Part shown: positions 17,273 through 25,206 of the stretch, piece after piece
Layout of the letters: every line of letters starts with the position of its first letter
Numbering within the stretch: the stretch's first letter is position 1
Origin: Bradyrhizobium sp.
GTDB lineage: Bacteria > Pseudomonadota > Alphaproteobacteria > Rhizobiales > Xanthobacteraceae
Direction of reading: 5' to 3'
NCBI RefSeq assembly: GCF_027307225.1
Contig: NZ_DAHUXJ010000006.1
Location: forward strand, 1 to 64,000
Length of the DNA stretch: 64,000 nt
Notes under the pieces: model-generated
Seen by the model: only the letters and a program-made list of their open reading frames with translations
The model's database searches: none
What the model was told of the DNA's origin: nothing
Program-made: the position numbers and the translations under genes

Positions 17273-18331
17273 ATGAAGTCCGACGACCCGTCGCCTGGAA
17301 TTGACCGTCGCACTCTGGCTTTAAACCTCATCTTATTGCCATTTCTGTCCTCAACACTGTCTTCCTCGCCAGTCAAAGCGCAGACGACGCCAAACGCACC
17401 GCTCGCCTCCTGGAACGAAGGCGCGGCGAAACAGGCAATCCTCGACTTTGTACGCGCCACTACCGATCAGGGAAGCTCGAAATTCGTGCCGCCCGAGGAT
17501 CGCATCGCCACCTTCGATCAAGACGGCACGCTCTGGGTTGAGCATCCTATCTACGCGCAAGTGACGTATTGCCTGGACCGCGTTTCGGCGCTGGTGGAAA
17601 AAAAGCCCGAACTCAAGGGAATCGAACCGTTCAAGACCGTGCTGTCCGGCGATCGGGAAGCGATGGCCAAGCTGTCGAGGCATGACCTTGAGACAATTCT
17701 CGCCGCGACCCTGACTGGCATGCCGGTCGAGGAATTTGAAGCCGACGTCAAAAACTGGCTGGATACCGCCACGCATCCGCGCTGGAAGCGCCTCTACACC
17801 GAGTTGACTTATCAGCCGATGCTCGAGGTCTTGCAGTATCTGCGAACCAGCGGCTTCAAGACCTATATTGTGACCGGCGGCGGCCAGGATTTTGTGCGCG
17901 TCTATTCGCAGCGCGTCTATGGCATCCCTCCCGAACAGGTGGTCGGCAGCATGGGCGGCACGAAGTTCGGCTACGACAAGGAGGGCAAGCCGTTTCTGAC
18001 CAAGGAGCCAAAGCTACTTTTGAACGACGACAAGGCCGGCAAACCCGAAGGCATTCATCTGATGATCGGCCGTCGTCCGAACGCGGCCTTTGGCAACTCG
18101 GACGGTGACCGCGAGATGCTGGAATATACCGGAGCCGGCGACGGCGCGCGGTTGATGATGCTGGTGCTGCACGACGATGCAGCCCGCGAATACGCCTACG
18201 GCCCGGCGCGCGGCTTGCCCAACAGCAAGTTCGGGACCTTCACTGCGGCACTCGACGCCGAGGCGAAGAAGAATGGCTGGACAGTCATCAGTATGAAGAA
18301 CGACTGGAATCGCGTTTTCAGCTTCGAATAA
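17273..18331 (+). CDS. Exported HAD-superfamily phosphatase
   Basis: The 352-residue protein has an N-terminal export signal (RRTLALNLILLPFLSSTLSSSPVKA), with RR placed as in Tat leaders. The HAD motifs are all present: I, FDQDGTLW (nucleophile D82, acid D84); II, YIVTGGG; III, a lysine in LLNDDKAGKPEG; IV, FGNSDGDREML. The DxDGT form with a helical cap fits phosphoserine-phosphatase-like enzymes acting on small phosphorylated compounds. Export implies a periplasmic phosphatase, perhaps for phosphate scavenging. It stands alone, followed at once by dispersed repeat copy B. Confidence 0.85.
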   Translation: MKSDDPSPGIDRRTLALNLILLPFLSSTLSSSPVKAQTTPNAPLASWNEGAAKQAILDFVRATTDQGSSKFVPPEDRIATFDQDGTLWVEHPIYAQVTYCLDRVSALVEKKPELKGIEPFKTVLSGDREAMAKLSRHDLETILAATLTGMPVEEFEADVKNWLDTATHPRWKRLYTELTYQPMLEVLQYLRTSGFKTYIVTGGGQDFVRVYSQRVYGIPPEQVVGSMGGTKFGYDKEGKPFLTKEPKLLLNDDKAGKPEGIHLMIGRRPNAAFGNSDGDREMLEYTGAGDGARLMMLVLHDDAAREYAYGPARGLPNSKFGTFTAALDAEAKKNGWTVISMKNDWNRVFSFE

Positions 18332-18338
18332 GACGCGC

Positions 18339-18426
18339 GATTGAATCAAAACCGGGGCTCTAAATTTTTGTTTTGACGCGTTTTCTTCACGCGAACCGGT
18401 ATCCACTTCGCTCGAAAACGCTTTAG
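18339..18426. repeat. Dispersed palindromic repeat, copy B
   Basis: Nearly identical to 153-239: TTGAATCAAAACC, then a GGCTCTA(A/G)A block, TTTTGACGCGTTTTC, TTCACGCGAACCG and CACTTCGCTCGAAAACGCT(C/T)TAG. It fills the gap between the phosphatase stop and the dnaE2 stop and overlaps the latter by a few bases. Like copy A, it sits exactly at the 3' end of a gene, which suggests a hairpin/terminator-like role or preferred insertion there. Confidence 0.85.
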
Positions 18427-21400
18427 TGGAAATCCCGCGACGGCGGCAGGATGCGAACGTTGCGAGGATGGCGGATTTTCTGCGCTGGACTATCCGGGTG
18501 ATCGCGCCGGTCGTCATTAAGCGGCTCGATCAAGGCGGCAGCCACCGGTAGCGCATGTTTCTGGCTGACCATATCGTCAGCGAGATCGAGGAGATCGCGG
18601 GAACGGTCGAACAGCCTTTCAGCAACGAGGTGCACGACCTTTTCCGGGCTGCTCTGGATAGTGCCCTCAACCAGAATTAGCCGCGATCCCATCACTTCTT
18701 TGCGGAAACGCTCCATCGCCTTGGGCCAAACCACGATATTGGCGATACCGGTCTCATCCTCCAGTGTCATGAAGACGACGCCCTTGGCGCTGCCTGGACG
18801 CTGGCGCACCAGCACCACCCCGGCGCAGCGGACATACTGCTTGTCCCGCGCATCGGACACCGACGAGCAGGCGATCACGCCCTCACGCGTGAACCTTTTC
18901 CGCAAAAATTCCATCGGATGCCCCTTCAGCGACAGCCTGATCGTCTGATAGTCCGCGACCACATGCTCCGGCAGCGGCATCGACGGCAACGGTTTTGCCT
19001 GTTCATCCGGCTGCTCGCGGGCGGCGGCGGTCTCGAACAGCGGCAACGGCACATCGTCCGGCAGACGCCGCACGGCCCACAGCGCAGCGCGGCGATCGAG
19101 CCCGATGGAACGAAACGCATCGGCATCCGCGAGCAGGATCAGCGCGCGCTTGGGCAAGCCGGTGTCGCGGGCAAAGTCCTCCAGCGAGGTAAAACGGCGG
19201 CGATTGCGCGCGGCGACAATGCGATCGGCCCAGTCGTCGATCTCATGCTCCGGCGGTGCCACACCTCTCCCATAGGGAGAGGTCGCGCCGGAGGCGCGGG
19301 TGAGGGGCAAGGTCTCTCGAAGGACCTGAGCCCCCTCACCCGATTTGCTGCGCAAATCGACCTCTCCCCGTTGGGGAGAGGTGGAGCAAGACTGCGGTCC
19401 CACCGGGTCAACCAAGAAGCATTCTGTAGGCGCATCCCGGAATGACGACTGGATATATTTCAGCCGCTCCTCGTCCGGATCTTTCCACTTGAAGCCGTCG
19501 ATCTGGCGAAAGCCGAGCCGTACCGCGCAATGGCCCCCGTCCTTTTCTTCCAGCGTATTCTGGGCAAAGCTATGGGTCACGTCGATCTCGCGCACCTCGA
19601 CGCCGTTCTTGCGGGCATCGCCGACGATCTGCGCCGGGGCATAAAAACCCATCGGCTGTGAATTCAACAATCCGCAGCAGAAGGCGTCGGGATGCCAGTA
19701 CTTCAGCCATGACGAAACATAGACGAGTTGCGCGAAGCTTGCCGCATGGCTTTCCGGGAAGCCGTAAGAACCAAAGCCTTTGATCTGCTCAAAGCAGTTT
19801 TTTGCAAATTGCGGATCGTAGCCGCGCCGGATCATGTTTCCGATCAACTTCTCCTCGAAATTTCCGATGGTTCCGACATTGCGAAACGTCGCCATCGCGC
19901 GGCGCAATCCATTGGCTTCTTCGGATGTAAATTCTGCCGCCTCGATCGCGATACGCATCGCCTGCTCCTGAAACAAGGGCACGCCCAGGGTCTTGTGCAG
20001 AACCTTGTAGAGTTCGTCCGGGGGGCCGTGTTCCGGCGAAGGCGCCGGATAGTTTTCCTTCTCGATGCCATTTCGCCGGCGCAGATATGGATGCACCATG
20101 TCACCCTGGATCGGCCCGGGTCGCACGATCGCAACTTCAATAACGAGGTCGTAGAAGGTGCGCGGTTTCAGGCGCGGCAGCATGTTCATCTGCGCGCGGC
20201 TTTCGACCTGGAAGACGCCGAGCGATTCGCCCTTTTGCAGCATCTGATAAACTTCATCGTCATCCTTCGATTTGATGTCGGCAAGTTCGTAACGCTCGCC
20301 TTTGTGAAGCGCGATCAGGTCGAAGCATTTGCGAATGCAGGTCAGCATTCCCAGCGCCAGCACGTCGACCTTCATCATGTTCAGCGCATCGACGTCATCC
20401 TTGTCCCATTCGATGAAGGTGCGGTCGTCCATGGCGGCATTGCCGATCGGCACATAGGTGTCGAGCCGGTCCTGGGTCAGCACATAACCGCCAACATGCT
20501 GCGACAGGTGCCGCGGAAACTCGATCAATTCGGTCGCGAGCTCGACCGCAAGCTCCACCATCGGATTCCGGGGATCGAACCCGGCCTGCTTGACCTGCAT
20601 CTCGTTGAGGCCACTGCCCCAGCTTCCCCATACCGTATCGGCGAGCGCTGCGGTCACATCCTCGGTCAGCCCAAGCGCTTTGCCGACGTCGCGGATCGCG
20701 CTGCGCGGCCGATAATGAATGACGGTCGCGATGATGGCCGCACGGTGCCGGCCATAGCGGCGGTAGACATACTGCATCACCTCCTCGCGCCGCGAATGTT
20801 CGAAATCGACGTCGATGTCCGGCGGCTCCAGACGCTCCTTGGAAATGAAGCGTTCGAACAAGAGATCGACCTTGGTCGGATCGACGGAAGTGATGCCGAG
20901 CACGTAGCACACGGCGGAATTGGCCGCCGATCCCCGTCCCTGGCAAAGAATTTTTTGCTTTCGCGCGTAATGCACAATGTCGTGCACGGTGAGAAAATAA
21001 TGCGCGTATTTCAATTCGGCGATGAGAGCGAGTTCCTTGTGCAAGGTCGCGCGCAATGTGTCGTCGATTTTTCCGTCGAAATATTTTTGCACGCCTGCCC
21101 AGGTCAGGTCTTCCAGATGTTGCTGCGCTGTCTTGCCCGGCGGCACCGGCTCGTCGGGATACTGGTATTTGAGCTGATCGAGCGAAAAGACGATGCGGCC
21201 GGCAAACCGCATGGTTTCCGCGATTGCTTCCGGCACGTCGCGAAACAGCCGCGTCATTTCCTGCGCCGGCTTGAGATGGCGTTCGACATTGGCCTCGAGG
21301 CGCTTGCCGGCCGCTTCAATGGTCGTCTTCTCGCGAATACAGGTGAGGATATCCTGCAGGCGACGCTGCGATGGGTCGTGGTAGAGCACCTCATTGGTCG

Positions 21401-21974
21401 CCAGCAGCGGCACGCCGGCGCGGTCGGCGATGTGCCGGAGCCAGGCCAGACGCCGCCGGTCATCGCCGCGATAGAGCAGGCTCGCCGCGAGCCATACACC
21501 GTCGGCGCGACTTGAACGCAAGCGCTTCAGAAGGTCGTCCGCTTTCGCTTCCTCGAAACGGTGCGGCAGCGCCAGCACCAGAAGCTGCCCCTCGGCAAAC
21601 TCCAGGAGATCATCGATCTTCAGATGACATTCACCCTTGAGCGTGTCCTCGCCCCGCTTGCCACGGGTGAGCAACTGGCACAGCCGGCCGTAAGCCGCGC
21701 GATCGCGCGGATAAACCAGGATGTCGGGCGTACCGTCGATGAAAACGATCCGCGATCCGATCAGAAGTCTGGGCTTGTGTTCGATTTCGGGATTATCGAG
21801 TTCGCTGTAAGCCCGCACCACGCCGGCCAGCGTGTTGTGGTCGGCGATGCCGATGACGGGAAGACGAAGCTCTCCCGCCTGATGGACATAGGCCTGCGGA
21901 TGCGAGCCGCCGCGCAGGAACGAGAAGTTCGTGGTGATGCCGATTTCTGCGTAATCCATCAGTGAAGTGTTCAT
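18423..21974 (-). CDS. dnaE2: Error-prone DNA polymerase III alpha subunit DnaE2 (ImuC)
   Basis: The 1183-residue protein is the catalytic polymerase of the ImuA-ImuB-ImuC mutasome, which copies damaged DNA under SOS control. The N-terminal PHP domain has TNFSFLRGGSHPQAYVHQA and GIADHNTLAGVVRAY. The polymerase active site shows RLEPPDIDVDFEHSRREEV. Further family blocks are CQGRGSAANSAVCYVLGIT, PGPIQGDMVHPYL and SYGFPESHAASFA. A C-terminal OB domain carries VVLVRQRPGSAKGVVFMTLEDE. The start ATG at 21974 overlaps the imuB stop (ATGA). Unusually, about 60 residues between SSFRDAP and PPEHEIDDWADRIV are encoded by an inserted palindromic repeat, making the protein longer than the usual 1080-1120. 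Confidence 0.95.
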   Translation of the reverse strand: MNTSLMDYAEIGITTNFSFLRGGSHPQAYVHQAGELRLPVIGIADHNTLAGVVRAYSELDNPEIEHKPRLLIGSRIVFIDGTPDILVYPRDRAAYGRLCQLLTRGKRGEDTLKGECHLKIDDLLEFAEGQLLVLALPHRFEEAKADDLLKRLRSSRADGVWLAASLLYRGDDRRRLAWLRHIADRAGVPLLATNEVLYHDPSQRRLQDILTCIREKTTIEAAGKRLEANVERHLKPAQEMTRLFRDVPEAIAETMRFAGRIVFSLDQLKYQYPDEPVPPGKTAQQHLEDLTWAGVQKYFDGKIDDTLRATLHKELALIAELKYAHYFLTVHDIVHYARKQKILCQGRGSAANSAVCYVLGITSVDPTKVDLLFERFISKERLEPPDIDVDFEHSRREEVMQYVYRRYGRHRAAIIATVIHYRPRSAIRDVGKALGLTEDVTAALADTVWGSWGSGLNEMQVKQAGFDPRNPMVELAVELATELIEFPRHLSQHVGGYVLTQDRLDTYVPIGNAAMDDRTFIEWDKDDVDALNMMKVDVLALGMLTCIRKCFDLIALHKGERYELADIKSKDDDEVYQMLQKGESLGVFQVESRAQMNMLPRLKPRTFYDLVIEVAIVRPGPIQGDMVHPYLRRRNGIEKENYPAPSPEHGPPDELYKVLHKTLGVPLFQEQAMRIAIEAAEFTSEEANGLRRAMATFRNVGTIGNFEEKLIGNMIRRGYDPQFAKNCFEQIKGFGSYGFPESHAASFAQLVYVSSWLKYWHPDAFCCGLLNSQPMGFYAPAQIVGDARKNGVEVREIDVTHSFAQNTLEEKDGGHCAVRLGFRQIDGFKWKDPDEERLKYIQSSFRDAPTECFLVDPVGPQSCSTSPQRGEVDLRSKSGEGAQVLRETLPLTRASGATSPYGRGVAPPEHEIDDWADRIVAARNRRRFTSLEDFARDTGLPKRALILLADADAFRSIGLDRRAALWAVRRLPDDVPLPLFETAAAREQPDEQAKPLPSMPLPEHVVADYQTIRLSLKGHPMEFLRKRFTREGVIACSSVSDARDKQYVRCAGVVLVRQRPGSAKGVVFMTLEDETGIANIVVWPKAMERFRKEVMGSRLILVEGTIQSSPEKVVHLVAERLFDRSRDLLDLADDMVSQKHALPVAAALIEPLNDDRRDHPDSPAQKIRHPRNVRILPPSRDFH
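19262..19383. repeat. Palindromic repeat element inserted in frame inside dnaE2
   Basis: Terminal inverted repeats CACCTCTCCC (19262-19271) and GGGAGAGGTG (19374-19383) are perfect. Each end is itself a hairpin (CCTCTCCCATAGGGAGAGG; CCTCTCCCC, GTT, GGGGAGAGG). Inside is a third pairing, GGGTGAGGGG with CCCCCTCACCC. The extra residues in DnaE2 run on to about 19430, so the inserted unit probably includes the next 45 or so bases. No stop codon occurs in the dnaE2 frame. Confidence 0.82.
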
Positions 21975-23782
21975 GCGAACAACCCATGCATGAACCAGTT
22001 CGGCGATGGCGGCTTGCCTTCCTTCTGTTCGACCTCGTCGAATAACCCGTCGCGATAGAGCCAGAACCGCAAGCCTTCTTCGTCCTCGACGCGGAAGTAA
22101 TCGCGCGTCAGCATCTCGCCTTGCGCGCGCCACCATTCCATGGCGACGCGCTCAGGACCTTCGACGCGGACGACGGCATGGGTGGCGCGGCGCCAGACAA
22201 ACCGCGCCGGCGGACCGTCCGGCACCTCGGCGATGACCTTGATCTGTTCCGGCCGCTCGAACAGCCGCAAGGGCCGCAGCGGCGGCTCACCCTCAACGCG
22301 CGCGGGCCAAGCGGCTTGCGCGGCTTCTATCAGATGATGCTGCGCCGGCCCGGCCCACACCGCGCGTTCGGGAATGTGAGTATCCTGCGGCAAATGAACG
22401 ACCACGCGCTTGCCGCCAATGCGCGCGGCGATGCGGTCGATCAGGGCCGAGATTTCGTCCCGGTCATGCACATGGGTATCGAGATCGCGCTGCTCCTGCA
22501 CGACGATTTCGGTGCGGCTTGCGTCCAGGCGAATAAGGTCGAACCCGAAGCCGGGATCGAGCGGGTCGTTTAAAGCCTCCAGCCGCTCGCGAAACAGCCG
22601 GTCGATCACCTCAGCCTTGGTGACGGGCTGCCCGGTATCGACCGAGATGGTGCGAACCGCGCCATCGGTGCGGAAAAAACGCGCCTCCAGCCGCCGCGCG
22701 CCCTTGCCTTGCTTGCCCATCGCTGCGACCAGCATCCCGGCCAATCCCGACAAGGTGGCCGAGATCACCGTCTCGGTTGCAACCGGCTCGGCAAAACGCT
22801 TTTCCACGATGTAATCGGGCAGCGGCTTACGTGGACTGATCGGCGCATCGCTTTTGCCCAGCGCCTGTTCCAGCATCGCCGTGAAACGAGCACCGAACCT
22901 CGCGGTGATTTCGTGGCCAGCGCGGTCCGCCACATCGCCGATGGTTTTCAACCCGGCGCGGCGCAGGCCCGTCACGACAGCCACATCCGCTCCCAGCGCC
23001 GATATCGGCAGCGGCCGGACGGCTTCGGCCTCCTCGCCATCGCGAACGATCCGGCCGTGGACATGACGGGTCAGCGTCCGGGCGCAGACGGCCGTTCCGG
23101 CGACGGCGGCGCTGACCATAAACCCCTGCGCGGTCAGGATACCGGATACGAGATTCATCATCGCTGCTTCGCCGCCGAACAGATGCGCGCAGCCGGCGAT
23201 GTCGAGAAACAGACCGTGCGGGAGATCGAGCGCGACCAGCGGAGTGAAACGGTCGCACCAACAGGCGATGGCATTCAGCGCGTCGGCGTCGGCGGTCTCG
23301 TCGGCGTCATAGACCTGAACCTCGGGGCAGATGGCGCGGGCGTTCGCGAGCGGCAGGCCGACCGCGAGGCCCACATCGGCGGCCGCATCGTCGAGCGCGG
23401 AAATCCGCAGCATGTTGTTTTCCCTGGCAACAACGATGCTGGGTCCAAGGTTTGATCCCTCCCCCCGCGAGCGTAGCGAGTGGTGGGGAGGGTCGGCCGA
23501 AGGCCGGGGTGGGGGGAGTTTCCGCAAGACACCGCCCCCCACCCTGGCCTCAGCTTCGCTGCGGCCTTCCCTCCCCACCGCTTCGCGGGGGGAGGGATAA
23601 GAACGTGCGCCATCAAATACGATTTCCCTACCCTGCACGGAAGGAGAGGGCCGACCGTCTATGCCGCAAGAAATTTGTTTAGCTCGCGCGTCGCTGGATA
23701 ATTGCCGTTTGATGCGGTCGGTAGGCAGGCGCGGCAGCCACAGGCTGAGAATACGCCGCCGGTTTTCCGAAAAGGCACTCAT
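21971..23782 (-). CDS. imuB: ImuB, Y-family polymerase-like mutasome subunit
   Basis: The 603-residue protein is the inactive Y-family polymerase homologue that bridges ImuA, DnaE2 and the beta clamp. The start MSAFSENRRRILSLWLPRLPTDR is the usual alphaproteobacterial beginning. Conserved stretches are ISALDDAAADVGLAVGLPLANARAICP, CDRFTPLVALDLPHGLFLDIAGCAHLFGGE and GLRRAGLKTIGDVADRAGHEI. The C-terminal region has the ImuB PHRLF-like zone (LRPLRLFERPEQIKV) and EWWR. The start at 23782 lies inside the 3' end of imuA, a 104-base overlap; the end shares ATGA with dnaE2. About 48 residues near position 60 (from YPSPREAVGREG to SLRSRGEGS) come from an in-frame palindromic element. Confidence 0.93.
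   Translation of the reverse strand: MSAFSENRRRILSLWLPRLPTDRIKRQLSSDARAKQISCGIDGRPSPSVQGREIVFDGARSYPSPREAVGREGRSEAEARVGGGVLRKLPPPRPSADPPHHSLRSRGEGSNLGPSIVVARENNMLRISALDDAAADVGLAVGLPLANARAICPEVQVYDADETADADALNAIACWCDRFTPLVALDLPHGLFLDIAGCAHLFGGEAAMMNLVSGILTAQGFMVSAAVAGTAVCARTLTRHVHGRIVRDGEEAEAVRPLPISALGADVAVVTGLRRAGLKTIGDVADRAGHEITARFGARFTAMLEQALGKSDAPISPRKPLPDYIVEKRFAEPVATETVISATLSGLAGMLVAAMGKQGKGARRLEARFFRTDGAVRTISVDTGQPVTKAEVIDRLFRERLEALNDPLDPGFGFDLIRLDASRTEIVVQEQRDLDTHVHDRDEISALIDRIAARIGGKRVVVHLPQDTHIPERAVWAGPAQHHLIEAAQAAWPARVEGEPPLRPLRLFERPEQIKVIAEVPDGPPARFVWRRATHAVVRVEGPERVAMEWWRAQGEMLTRDYFRVEDEEGLRFWLYRDGLFDEVEQKEGKPPSPNWFMHGLFA
23455..23598. repeat. 144-bp palindromic element inserted in frame inside imuB
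   Basis: It has 16-bp perfect terminal inverted repeats (ATCCCTCCCCCCGCGA at 23455-23470; TCGCGGGGGGAGGGAT at 23583-23598). Inner complementary stretches are GGCCGAAGGCC and GGGTGGGGGG with CCCCCCACCC. The length, 144 bp, is exactly 48 codons, and the imuB frame has no stop across it. The element differs in sequence from the one in dnaE2. It codes for a Pro/Gly/Arg-rich peptide unlike the rest of the protein. Confidence 0.88.
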
Positions 23783-24473
23783 CACATTTCCATTCCATGA
23801 TCCAGCGGCCGGTCGGGCCATGACGATTGCGGACAAGCTGCGCCTCAAACTGCGGCGAGCCCCATGCAGTCCAGGGCTTTGAGCCCGGCGGCGAATGCGC
23901 CGCGCGCACGATCCATCGGGTCTCGGCCGTCGAGGCCCTCGGCTCTGCTGCCATCCGCAGCACTAGACCGGTCGCGCCCGAGGCCTGGGCGGCCAATGTC
24001 AGCTTGCGGCTGGCAACGAGGTCGAGCTGCTTCGCCTCGCCCCAGACCTCCAGCACGACGGCGCCCACCGCATCGCAGGCCAACGCGTCAGCCGTTGTCC
24101 GCAACGCTTGATCCACGTCGGCCGCGCGAACGGTGACGAGAAGGCGCGGATCGAGGCCGAGTTCGGAAAACCCGTGCATCGAGATGGCGCCCGCTTCCAC
24201 CTCCGCAAAGTCCTGCCGGATCCACACAAGAGGCCGCCGGGCGGCGACGCGTCCTGCAAGTCCCGCGATAAAGCCGGTCGCCGCCGCGCCCTGCCGACCA
24301 GCTTCCGCAAACACTTCATGCATGACGCCCAAAGCCAGCCCGCCTTGCAGGTGTGCGTCGGCCTCCGCATGTCCGAGCGGCACCTTGCGCAGGCCACACG
24401 CCGCGCCATGCGTTTCGATGCGCTCGATGCTGCTGCGTAAGGCCGCAAAATTTCTTGCTGCGCTCATCCTCAT
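23679..24473 (-). CDS. imuA: ImuA, RecA-like mutasome regulator
   Basis: The 264-residue protein is the SulA/RecA-like first subunit of the ImuABC cassette. The start (MRMSAARNFAALRSSIERIE), LGVMHEVFAEAGRQGAAATGFIAGLAGR, RPLVWIRQDF and the tail WIMEWKCDECLF are family features. The Walker A lysine of RecA is absent, as in other ImuA proteins. I choose ATG 24473; MSAAR six bases later is possible. Its 3' end overlaps imuB by 104 bases, so the two proteins are translationally coupled. A perfect LexA box lies 72 bases upstream, implying SOS induction. Confidence 0.9.
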   Translation of the reverse strand: MRMSAARNFAALRSSIERIETHGAACGLRKVPLGHAEADAHLQGGLALGVMHEVFAEAGRQGAAATGFIAGLAGRVAARRPLVWIRQDFAEVEAGAISMHGFSELGLDPRLLVTVRAADVDQALRTTADALACDAVGAVVLEVWGEAKQLDLVASRKLTLAAQASGATGLVLRMAAEPRASTAETRWIVRAAHSPPGSKPWTAWGSPQFEAQLVRNRHGPTGRWIMEWKCDECLFGKPAAYSQPVAAAPAYRPHQTAIIQRRAS

Positions 24474-24544
24474 GATGCGCCGCGTCCCTCTGAAAGCTGA
24501 TGTGACCGCTTCTGATTTTGAGAGAACCAGAAGCTGGCTCATTT

Positions 24545-24559
24545 GTTCATGATATGTTC
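24545..24559. promoter_or_regulatory. LexA box (SOS operator) between imuA and the radical SAM/udgX genes
   Basis: GTTCATGATATGTTC is a perfect GTTC-N7-GTTC, the established alphaproteobacterial LexA operator (Caulobacter, Rhodobacter, Rhizobium). It is 72 bases from the imuA start and 83 bases from the divergent radical SAM start, so LexA could repress both directions. Confidence 0.85.
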
Positions 24560-24641
24560 TAATTTAAAGCTAACGGAGACCGAAGAGTCAATTCGAATCG
24601 GCGATTTGACGATTCATGAATGGAATCAAAGGGATTTAGGG

Positions 24642-25183
24642 ATGGACGTACAACGTAAGCTGGAAATTCTCGCAGATGCCGCCAAATACGACGCTTCTTG
24701 CGCGTCCAGCGGCACCGAGATGCGGGATTCCAGCGACGGCAAGGGCCTCGGCTCGACCGCGCCGGGCATGGGCATCTGTCACTCCTACGCGCCGGACGGC
24801 CGCTGCATCTCGTTGTTGAAGGTCTTGCTCACCAACGCCTGCAACTACGATTGCCTCTATTGCGTCAATCGCGCTTCCAGCAACGTGCCGCGCGCCCGCT
24901 TCACCATCGACGAGGTGGTGAAGCTCACGATCGACTTTTATCGCCGTAATTATATCGAGGGACTGTTTCTCTCTTCCGGCATCATCCGCAGCGCCGACTA
25001 CACCATGGAGCAAGTGGTTCGTGTCGCGCGCAAGCTTCGCGAAGAGCATCATTTCCGCGGCTACATTCATCTCAAGACCATTCCCGAGGCCGATGACGCG
25101 CTGATCGCTGAAGCCGGCTTGATGCCGCAAACCTTGCCCAGCGCTTCAAGCCGAAGGCGGCCCAGTTGGGATTCGGATTCTAA
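24642..25183 (+). pseudogene. Truncated DNA modification/repair-type radical SAM gene
   Basis: The first 165 or so residues match the radical SAM protein that travels with UdgX-type DNA glycosylases. Visible parts are MDVQRKLEILADAAKYDASCASSG, the cluster motif CNYDCLYC, ARFTIDEVVKLTIDFYRRNYIEGLFLSSGII and GYIHLKTIPEADDALIAEAGL. Then homology stops abruptly near 25125. A different frame gives NLAQRFKPKAAQLGFGF and a TAA at 25181-25183, which could be the original C-terminus. Full-length relatives have about 400 residues, so an internal deletion of about 230 residues is likely. The iron-sulfur core remains, but the rest of the barrel is missing. The open frame itself continues to 25202. Confidence 0.75.
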
Positions 25184-25206
25184 GGCTTCGTCATGCGAGT
25201 AACATC

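Noticed and set aside
19262..19383. Hairpins inside dnaE2 considered as a terminator or as a frame-breaking insertion
   Set aside because: The dnaE2 frame stays open across the element and the downstream domains follow normally, so it is read through as coding sequence.
23455..23598. CRISPR-like alternation of repeats
   Set aside because: There is a single palindromic element, not a series of direct repeats with unique spacers; no CRISPR array was seen anywhere in the window.
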